The notes under the pieces were generated by a model. The model was not told the origin of the DNA and did no database searches. It saw nothing but the letters and a program-made list of their open reading frames with translations. From NCBI RefSeq assembly GCF_001752365.1, contig NZ_MEIY01000001.1, positions 1,251,044 to 1,315,043 on the forward strand: a stretch of 64,000 nucleotides of DNA, given 5' to 3'. Numbering within the stretch: position 1 is the first letter of the stretch; each line of letters begins with the position of its first letter. Of this stretch, positions 58,201-64,000 are shown in pieces. The DNA comes from Marinobacter sp. X15-166B (GTDB taxonomy: Bacteria; Pseudomonadota; Gammaproteobacteria; Pseudomonadales; Oleiphilaceae). The translations under genes and the position numbers were made by a program.

Positions 58201-59896
58201 GCTCAACCCGGCGGTTCGGCCCGGTCCGGCGGATCTGGACAACCCCCTGTATTATCTGGAGAACATGGAGACGGTGGTGAACTGGGTTGCCACCCATCAC
58301 GCCGACCTGCTGCTGGCGTCGGAGCGTGCCCGCCTGCGGGAGTTCTCGGCGCTGTCCCCCCCGGCCCGCGCCTTGCTGACCCGCCTGGTGATGCGCAGCG
58401 GTGAGCTGTTCCGGACCGACAAGCTTCATTACCCGGAGCTGGGCTGCCCGGAACGGGAGCCGCTGACTGAGTTGCAGGCCACGGACTGGCTGGATGCCAC
58501 CCCACAACTGACCCTGGACGAGCTGTTTCGACTGTTTACCCTGGCCGAACTGCGCCCGACTTTTGCGCCGCTGCTGGTGCAGGCCGGGTTGGCCGGCAAC
58601 CTGCCCAAAGCCCGGCTGCGGGAAGCGGTGCAGGCATTCTGTTGTGATCCCCGCCCGGTGAATGACTGGCTGGACCGCACAGCCGCGCCGGTGGTGCGGG
58701 TCAACGAGATGGCGCTGTTTGACCGCATCCGGCTGATGTTTTTTGGCAACTTGCGCCAGAGCTGGTCGGATTTTGTGCTGGTGGAGCTCGGCCACCATCG
58801 CTATGAGCAGGTGGCGTTCACTGCGGACGCGCGGGCGTTTGGCCAGCGCGGCGAAGTGGACAGCTACCTGCGGATGCACCGCTGCCGCGAGGCCCTGGAC
58901 GCCGGCGAACCAGCCGCCCGGGTGTGGGCGGCGGTACCGCCGCCGACCGACAACCCCTGGTTGACCAGCCGCCGCGATCGGTTGTTGCTGGAGCTGGGGC
59001 GGCGGGCCGAGCGCCAGGGCGACCGGGATCTGGCGCTGCAGGCGCTGGCCGCCAGCGGCCATCGGGAAGCGCGGTTGAAACAGCTGCGTCTGCTGGAGCG
59101 GATGAAACGCTACGACCAGGCCTGGGCCATAGCCGTGCGCTGGCACAACGAAGCGCTCAGCGACGCCGAAGCCCAAGGGCTGGCGCGCATTCTGAAACGG
59201 CTGGCAGCCAAGCTGAAACAACCGCCCCCGCCCGCGCCCACCCCCCCGGACCTCCATACGTTCACGCTGACCCTGCCGCCAACCGCAGGCTCCGTTGAAC
59301 AGGTGGTCCAGGCGGCGCTCTGGCACCCCCAGGCACCGGTGTTTTATGTGGAAAACACCCTGATCAACAGCCTGTTCGGACTGCTGTGCTGGAACACAAT
59401 TTTCCAGGCCATACCCGGCGCCTTCTTTCATCCGTTTCACAGCGGGCCGGCGGACTTGCTGCGGGATGACTTTGTCAGCCGCCGCCAGGCCCGGTTTGAT
59501 CAGTGTTTTGCAGAGCTGCGCAATGGCCGCTACCGCCACACCATGCTGACGACCTACGCCACCAAACAGGGCCTCACCAACCCCTTCGTGAGCTGGCCCG
59601 CGCTGACCGAAGAACTGTTGTCGCTGGCACTGGCGTGCATTCCCGCGGCGGATCTGGAGCTTCTGTTTCAACGCCTGTTGTTGAACATTCGCGAACACCG
59701 CAGCGGATTTCCCGATCTGGTGCGCTTTTTCCCGACTAACCCGCACCCGGGCCCCCGCTACGAAATGATTGAAGTAAAAGGCCCGGGCGACCGGCTGCAG
59801 GATCATCAGATTCGCTGGCTGCATTTTTTTGCCCGCCACAACATTGCCGCCCGCGTGTGTTACCTGCGCTGGCAGGACAGCGGTGACGCACCATGA
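58193..59896 (+). CDS. FAN1-type structure-specific nuclease (VRR-NUC domain)
   Basis: 567-residue cytoplasmic nuclease of the bacterial FAN1 family, implicated in flap and interstrand-cross-link repair. The C-terminal VRR-NUC active site is Asp508 in G-F-P-D-L and Glu527/Lys529 in E-V-K-G, matching the P-D-x-n-E-x-K-G signature; the N-terminal R-P-T-F-A-P-L and central TPR-like helices are as expected. ATG 58193 overlaps the end of the Atm1-like gene by eight bases, and its stop overlaps the helicase start (ATGA). Strict coupling to the nuclease-helicase implies one repair complex or pathway. Confidence 0.9.
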   Translation: MNKLNPAVRPGPADLDNPLYYLENMETVVNWVATHHADLLLASERARLREFSALSPPARALLTRLVMRSGELFRTDKLHYPELGCPEREPLTELQATDWLDATPQLTLDELFRLFTLAELRPTFAPLLVQAGLAGNLPKARLREAVQAFCCDPRPVNDWLDRTAAPVVRVNEMALFDRIRLMFFGNLRQSWSDFVLVELGHHRYEQVAFTADARAFGQRGEVDSYLRMHRCREALDAGEPAARVWAAVPPPTDNPWLTSRRDRLLLELGRRAERQGDRDLALQALAASGHREARLKQLRLLERMKRYDQAWAIAVRWHNEALSDAEAQGLARILKRLAAKLKQPPPPAPTPPDLHTFTLTLPPTAGSVEQVVQAALWHPQAPVFYVENTLINSLFGLLCWNTIFQAIPGAFFHPFHSGPADLLRDDFVSRRQARFDQCFAELRNGRYRHTMLTTYATKQGLTNPFVSWPALTEELLSLALACIPAADLELLFQRLLLNIREHRSGFPDLVRFFPTNPHPGPRYEMIEVKGPGDRLQDHQIRWLHFFARHNIAARVCYLRWQDSGDAP

Positions 59897-62157
59897 AGGT
59901 GGCGGTGCGCACCCTGTGCGAGTTTGCGGCCCGGGAGGGCGACCTGGATTTCCGCTACACCCCGGCGCCCAGCGCCGAAGAAGGCATAACCGGCCACCAG
60001 GCCATTCAAGCCCGGCGCGGCTGCGGGTACAAACGTGAATATGCCCTCAGCGGGGAGTGTCAGGAACTCAGGTTGTCCGGCCGCGCCGACGGGTACGACC
60101 CACACGCCGGTTTGCTGGAAGAGATCAAGACCCACCGGGGTGATCTGTCCCGCATCCGACCCCACCTGCGCGCCCTGCATCGGGCGCAATTGCGGGCCTA
60201 CGGCGCGCTGTTGTGCCGCCAGGAAAACCGCCCAACCCTCCAGCTGTCCGTCGTTTACGTTGACATCGGCACCCACCGGGAAACCCCCATCACCGAAACC
60301 GCCAGCGCAGCGGACCTATGGCAGGAGCTGGAGGTCTTATGCGGCCGATACCGGCTGTGGGCCGAACAACAGGCCCATCACCGGGAGCAACGGGACCTTC
60401 GCCTGGCCGGCCTGCGATTTCCGTTTGCCCGGTTCCGACCGCGCCAACGTCAGTTGGCTGAAACCGTCTATAAAAACACGGTAACCGGAGGAACCCTGTT
60501 GCTGGAGGCCCCCACCGGGCTGGGCAAAACCCTGGGGACCCTGTTTCCCGCGCTGATGGCCATGCCCAAAGCGGGTGTGGACCTGCTGTGTTACCTCACC
60601 TGCCGGAACACCGCCCGCCAGCTGGCGCTCGATGCGGTGGAACGCTTGCGCGCCGCGCAAGATGCGCCACACATCTGGCCATTACGCACCCTGGAGCTGG
60701 TCTCCAAGGCCGACGCTTGTGTGCACCCCGACAAGGCCTGCCACGGTGACGCCTGCCCGCTGGCGAAAGGGTTTTTCGATCGGCTGCCGGACGCCCGGGC
60801 CGAGGCCGCGCAGACGGGTGGTCCCCTGACCCAGGCGGCCCTGGCCCGAATCGCTGCTGGCCACGACATCTGCCCCTACTTTCTGGCCCAGGAAATGGCC
60901 CGTTGGTGCGATCTGGTGGTCGGTGACGTCAACCGGATGTTTGACCAGTCCGCCCTGCTCTATGGCCTGACCCGGCAAAACGACTGGCACACCGCAGTGC
61001 TGGTGGACGAAGCCCACAACCTGGTGGATCGGGGTCGGGGCATGTACTCCGTACAGCTGGACCAACAGCGGCTGCTGCAGGTGCGCAAAACCGCGCCCCG
61101 CGCTCTGAAGTCCCCGCTGGACCGAACCGTCCGCGCCTGGCAAGGGGTCATCCGAGCGCACACCCACGCCGAAGGCGCCCCCGTGTTGCTCGACACCTTG
61201 CCGGTGGCGCTCATGGGCAGTCTGCAAGGGCTGGTGTCCGCACTCACCGAGTTCCTGACGGACCACCCGCCGGAGCTGGCGTTGCAGGAGTTGCTGTTTG
61301 AAGCGGTCGCCTTCATGAAGCTGGCGGACACCTTTGGTGACCATTCCCTGTGCGAATTTCGCCGTCCGGGCCGCGGCCGTGCCAGCCTGGCCATTCAAAA
61401 TCTGCTACCGGCGGATTTCCTGCGGGAGCGTTTCAGCGCCGCCGCATCGGTGTTGCTGTTTTCCGCCACCCTCAGTCCCGGTCCTTACTTTCAGGACCTG
61501 CTGGGGCTGCCAGCGGACACCCGCGTTCGTTCTCTGCCCAGCCCCTTCAGTGCCGATCAGCTGCGGGTGCACTTTACGCCCACCATCAGTACCCGTCAGG
61601 CCCACCGGGAAGCGTCAGTGGCCCCCATTGCCGAGCTGATTGCCCGGCAGTACCGGCAACGCCCCGGGCATTATCTGGCGTTTTTCAGCAGCTTCCGATA
61701 CCTGAACGCGGTGGATAACGCGCTCGGCGAGTTGGCCCCGGATATCCCCCGGCGCTCCCAGCACCCCGGGATGAGCTCACAGCAGCGGCGGGACTTTCTG
61801 GCCGGATTTCAGGACCGCACCGGCAGCGTCGCCTTTGCCGTGTTGGGGGGTGTGTTCAGCGAAGGCATCGACTTGCCCGGGAACCAGTTGATCGGTGCCT
61901 TTGTTGCCACGCTCGGGTTGCCCCCCTTTGACGCCTGGCACGAGGTGCTCAGGCAACGCTTGCAGCAGCGTTTCGGCGCGGGGTACGACTACGCTTACAG
62001 GATTCCGGGCCTGCAGAAAGTGGCCCAGGCTGCCGGTCGGGTGATTCGCACCCCGGACGATCGGGGCGTCATCTGGCTGATCGACGACCGGTTTTTACAG
62101 CCGCCGGTCCGCGCCCGGTTGCCGGACTGGTGGTTTGGCCCGGAGGCCGCCCATTGA
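59893..62157 (+). CDS. DinG/XPD-type iron-sulfur helicase with N-terminal PD-(D/E)xK nuclease domain
   Basis: 754-residue protein. Residues about 1-165 look like a Cas4/RecB-type nuclease domain (Asp67 in A-D-G-Y-D, Glu77 and Lys79 in E-I-K-T). From about 175 follows a superfamily-2 helicase of the XPD/DinG family: Walker A A-P-T-G-L-G-K-T (206-213), D-E-A-H (372-375), and four cysteines at 276, 283, 288 and 327 (C-V-H-P-D-K-A-C-H-G-D-A-C ... C-P-Y-F) that fit the iron-sulfur domain. It starts within the FAN1 stop codon. FAN1 with a 5'-3' helicase-nuclease suggests processing of damaged forks or cross-links; the joint role is inference. Confidence 0.88.
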   Translation: MKVAVRTLCEFAAREGDLDFRYTPAPSAEEGITGHQAIQARRGCGYKREYALSGECQELRLSGRADGYDPHAGLLEEIKTHRGDLSRIRPHLRALHRAQLRAYGALLCRQENRPTLQLSVVYVDIGTHRETPITETASAADLWQELEVLCGRYRLWAEQQAHHREQRDLRLAGLRFPFARFRPRQRQLAETVYKNTVTGGTLLLEAPTGLGKTLGTLFPALMAMPKAGVDLLCYLTCRNTARQLALDAVERLRAAQDAPHIWPLRTLELVSKADACVHPDKACHGDACPLAKGFFDRLPDARAEAAQTGGPLTQAALARIAAGHDICPYFLAQEMARWCDLVVGDVNRMFDQSALLYGLTRQNDWHTAVLVDEAHNLVDRGRGMYSVQLDQQRLLQVRKTAPRALKSPLDRTVRAWQGVIRAHTHAEGAPVLLDTLPVALMGSLQGLVSALTEFLTDHPPELALQELLFEAVAFMKLADTFGDHSLCEFRRPGRGRASLAIQNLLPADFLRERFSAAASVLLFSATLSPGPYFQDLLGLPADTRVRSLPSPFSADQLRVHFTPTISTRQAHREASVAPIAELIARQYRQRPGHYLAFFSSFRYLNAVDNALGELAPDIPRRSQHPGMSSQQRRDFLAGFQDRTGSVAFAVLGGVFSEGIDLPGNQLIGAFVATLGLPPFDAWHEVLRQRLQQRFGAGYDYAYRIPGLQKVAQAAGRVIRTPDDRGVIWLIDDRFLQPPVRARLPDWWFGPEAAH

Positions 62158-62185
62158 AGTCCGGGGTGACGGTGCATCGCCGGTA

Positions 62186-62578
62186 TTACTCGATCAGATG
62201 TCGGGCGAGCGCGTCCCGGACCCCGGCCGGGATGGGCACGGATTTCTCGGTGGCGTAATCGAAATGAATCAGGACCGAGGTTCCCCGTGCGATCGGTTTG
62301 CCGTCTTGCCAGGCCTCCTGGATCACCTGCAAGGAACTGTTGCCGATCTTGCCAATGCCGGTACGCACCTCGACCGGCAGCTGCCAGTAGCTTTGCGCCA
62401 GAAAATCCACCTCCACCCGGGCAATAATCAACGGCCAGGTTTTGACCTCCAGAGTGGGGTGAAAAATTTCGAAGATGGGCGTGCGCGCCTGCTCAAACCA
62501 GACCGGCATAGTGGTGTTACTGATGTGCCCGAGGGCGTCGGTGTCGCTGAACCGGGGCTGGAGCTCGAGATAAAACAT
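62186..62578 (-). CDS. Acyl-CoA thioesterase, 4HBT hot-dog family (YbgC-like)
   Basis: 130-residue single hot-dog-fold enzyme that hydrolyses acyl-CoA thioesters. The family block F-S-D-T-D-A-L-G-H-I-S-N-T includes the catalytic Asp, and F-L-A-Q-S-Y-W is present. It faces the helicase gene tail to tail, 28 bases apart. Substrate chain length cannot be read. It lies beside the regulator of an aromatic/CoA pathway but that link is only positional. Confidence 0.87.
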   Translation of the reverse strand: MFYLELQPRFSDTDALGHISNTTMPVWFEQARTPIFEIFHPTLEVKTWPLIIARVEVDFLAQSYWQLPVEVRTGIGKIGNSSLQVIQEAWQDGKPIARGTSVLIHFDYATEKSVPIPAGVRDALARHLIE

Positions 62579-62676
62579 GCAGTCTGTCCTTTGGGCTGAA
62601 ACCGCCTACTGTACAGGTGTTTGCCTGGGCTTTCGGCGTTGGGGGCAAGTTTGCCGGGAACCGGCACGGAAGCCAG

Positions 62677-63456
62677 TTAACTGGTCAGTCGTTTGACCGC
62701 ATCGGCCGCCTGTTGCAGACGAGGCAGGTACACGTCCATGAGCGTGTCCATGTCGACCCGCGCGGCGTTGGTGCTGATGTTGATCGCCCCCAGCAACTCG
62801 CCACTGCCGGCGAACACCGGGACGGCTGCGGATCTCAGTCCGGAATCGAGTTCCTGATCCAGAATGGCGTAGCCCTGCTGGCGAACCTTGTTTAATTCCT
62901 GCTCCAACACAGCCGGGCTGAGTACGGAGGAGGCGGTATACGGCTCAAGCTGCACCCGGGCCAGATAAGCTTGCAATTCAGCGTCCGGCAACGCGGCCAG
63001 CAACACCCGTCCCATGGAGGTGTAGGCCGCCGGCAGTCGGGTACCCACCGACAGGGTAATGGCCATCAACCGGTGGCGTGCCGACGACCGCACCACGTAC
63101 ACCACGTCGTCGCCGTCCAGCACCGCCAGCGACGAGGATTCACCCAGTTCGGTGGTAATGTCTTCCAGATATTGCTGAATCACCGCCCGATACTGGTTGG
63201 AGGCCTGGTAGGCGTAACCCAGCTGCAGCACCCGGGGGGTCAGTTCGAACTGGCGACCGATACGCTTGACGAACCCCAGGGCGTGGAGAGTCAACAAAAA
63301 GCGCCGGGCCTTGGCCCGGTCCATGTTGGTGCGTGCCGCCATCTCACTCAGGGTCATCCGGGGATGCTCGGCGTCAAACGCCTGCAAGACCTCAAGACCC
63401 GACGCAAGGGCGCCCACATAATCCCGATCTCCCGGTGCAAGAACATGTTCGTCCAT
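62677..63456 (-). CDS. IclR-family regulator, PcaR/PobR-like
   Basis: 259-residue regulator with an N-terminal winged helix (Y-V-G-A-L-A-S-G-L-E-V-L-Q-A-F-D ... M-T-L-S-E-M-A-A-R-T-N-M-D-R-A-K-A-R-R) and a C-terminal effector domain (G-S-G-E-L-L-G-A-I-N-I-S-T-N near the end). The N-terminal pattern is that of the PcaR/PcaU/PobR branch that controls β-ketoadipate genes. It starts at ATG 63456, preceded by GGAG, and diverges from a catI-type gene. By family knowledge the effector would be β-ketoadipate or a related aromatic acid. Confidence 0.9.
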   Translation of the reverse strand: MDEHVLAPGDRDYVGALASGLEVLQAFDAEHPRMTLSEMAARTNMDRAKARRFLLTLHALGFVKRIGRQFELTPRVLQLGYAYQASNQYRAVIQQYLEDITTELGESSSLAVLDGDDVVYVVRSSARHRLMAITLSVGTRLPAAYTSMGRVLLAALPDAELQAYLARVQLEPYTASSVLSPAVLEQELNKVRQQGYAILDQELDSGLRSAAVPVFAGSGELLGAINISTNAARVDMDTLMDVYLPRLQQAADAVKRLTS

Positions 63457-63508
63457 TCTGTCTCCTTCCACACCTGTAACAATCTGAATCCGCCCATCAT
63501 ATCAGCTG

Positions 63509-63617
63509 GTTCGTGAGACGAACATTCGTGCACATGGGCCATTAACGGAAAACTTGTGCTTGACGACACATTTATTACCACGTCATCATGTTCGCATATA
63601 AAACTCATGTTCGCATA
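63509..63617. promoter_or_regulatory. Candidate IclR-family operators and catI promoter
   Basis: Between the divergent genes lie a hyphenated palindrome GTTCGT-GAG-ACGAAC (63509-63523) and two exact direct copies of TCATGTTCGCATA (63586-63598, 63605-63617, starts 19 bases apart). All share GTTCG. A promoter candidate for catI, TTGACG (63560-63565), 18-base spacer, CATCAT (63584-63589), has its -10 overlapping the first copy. PcaU-type regulators use a palindrome plus a direct repeat, so this arrangement fits. Confidence 0.6.
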
Positions 63618-63654
63618 GAGAACTTCCAGGATACGCCACAATGGAGACACTCTG

Positions 63655-64000
63655 ATGGCTGATTTTCTTTCCCTGCAGGAAGCGGTAAGCACGCACATCA
63701 ATCACGGCGACACCGTAGCGATGGAAGGCTTCACCCACCTGATCCCCTTTGCCGCCGGTCATGAAATCATCCGCCAGGAAATCAGGGACCTTACCCTGAT
63801 CCGCATGACACCGGATCTGATTTACGACCAGATGATCGGTGCCGGGTGTGCCAAAAAGCTGATATTTTCATGGGGCGGCAACCCCGGTGTGGGTTCGCTG
63901 CACCGCTTGCGGGATGCGGTTGAAAAGGGCTGGCCCAACTCCATTGAAATACTGGAACACAGCCACGCCGCCATGGCCTGTGCCTATGAGGCCGGAGCGG
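63655..64000 (+). CDS. catI: 3-oxoadipate CoA-transferase subunit A (CatI type), 3' end outside window
   Basis: The frame is open from ATG 63655 to the right edge (115 complete codons), with GGAGA eight bases upstream. M-A-D-F-L-S-L-Q-E-A-V, M-E-G-F-T-H-L-I-P-F-A-A-G-H-E-I-I-R-Q and W-G-G-N-P-G-V-G-S-L-H-R-L-R-D-A-V-E-K match the CatI branch of CoA-transferase subunit A rather than the AtoD/PcaI branch. It transfers CoA from succinyl-CoA to 3-oxoadipate in catechol/protocatechuate breakdown. The divergent IclR-type regulator supports that role. Subunit B (catJ) is expected next. Confidence 0.88.
   Translation, partial: MADFLSLQEAVSTHINHGDTVAMEGFTHLIPFAAGHEIIRQEIRDLTLIRMTPDLIYDQMIGAGCAKKLIFSWGGNPGVGSLHRLRDAVEKGWPNSIEILEHSHAAMACAYEAGA

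Overview
The window is high-GC gammaproteobacterial chromosome, probably from a marine or halophilic member near Oceanospirillales/Pseudomonadales. This rests on the order atpIBEFHAGDC-glmU-glmS beside parAB-rsmG-mnmG, Fur- and Zur-type operators, an ArsJ/GAPDH arsenic pair and a CatI-type 3-oxoadipate CoA-transferase. I cannot name the genus from sequence alone.

Layout. 1-0.6 kb: end of maleylacetoacetate isomerase and a clear terminator. 0.7-9.2 kb: one leftward catabolic operon with three short-chain dehydrogenases, a 3-ketosteroid-dehydrogenase-like flavoprotein and a full TRAP transporter with two paralogous DctP binding proteins. 9.4-13.8 kb: a decay zone holding broken aceF, broken and internally deleted aceE, a thiolase remnant, a FtsX-like permease remnant and a short unrecognised tail, with one intact SDR among them. 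13.8-18.9 kb: zinc-limitation locus, folE2-znuA diverging from znuC-znuB-M23 peptidase across a Zur-like palindrome. 18.9-23.2 kb: leftward arsenic operon, arsC-arsR fusion, acr3, a possible 32-residue ORF, GAPDH, arsJ. 23.5-34.0 kb: glmS, glmU and the nine-gene ATP synthase operon, with a strong promoter and an intrinsic terminator. 34.2-38.5 kb: parB, parA, rsmG, mnmG, followed by a gap with four TTATCC motifs including two perfect DnaA boxes, a candidate oriC.

38.8-46.0 kb: an LplT-PlsC fusion, an RND efflux pump with its adaptor, and an EamA transporter. 46.0-49.2 kb: four tandem copies of one periplasmic solute-binding protein gene without a transporter; copy 2 is broken by loss of one base in a G tract. 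49.4-55.2 kb: ilvD, a TonB-dependent receptor behind a Fur-like box, and an MsbA-type ABC exporter. From 55.4 kb transcription turns rightward: urea transporter, then Atm1-type exporter, FAN1 nuclease and a nuclease-helicase with overlapping ends. 62.2-64 kb: a thioesterase, an IclR/PcaR-type regulator, and divergently the start of a catI-type CoA-transferase gene running off the right edge, with repeated operator-like half-sites between them.

No tRNA, rRNA, CRISPR array or intact insertion sequence was seen. Nearly all the long antisense reading frames are shadows of real genes in high-GC DNA.
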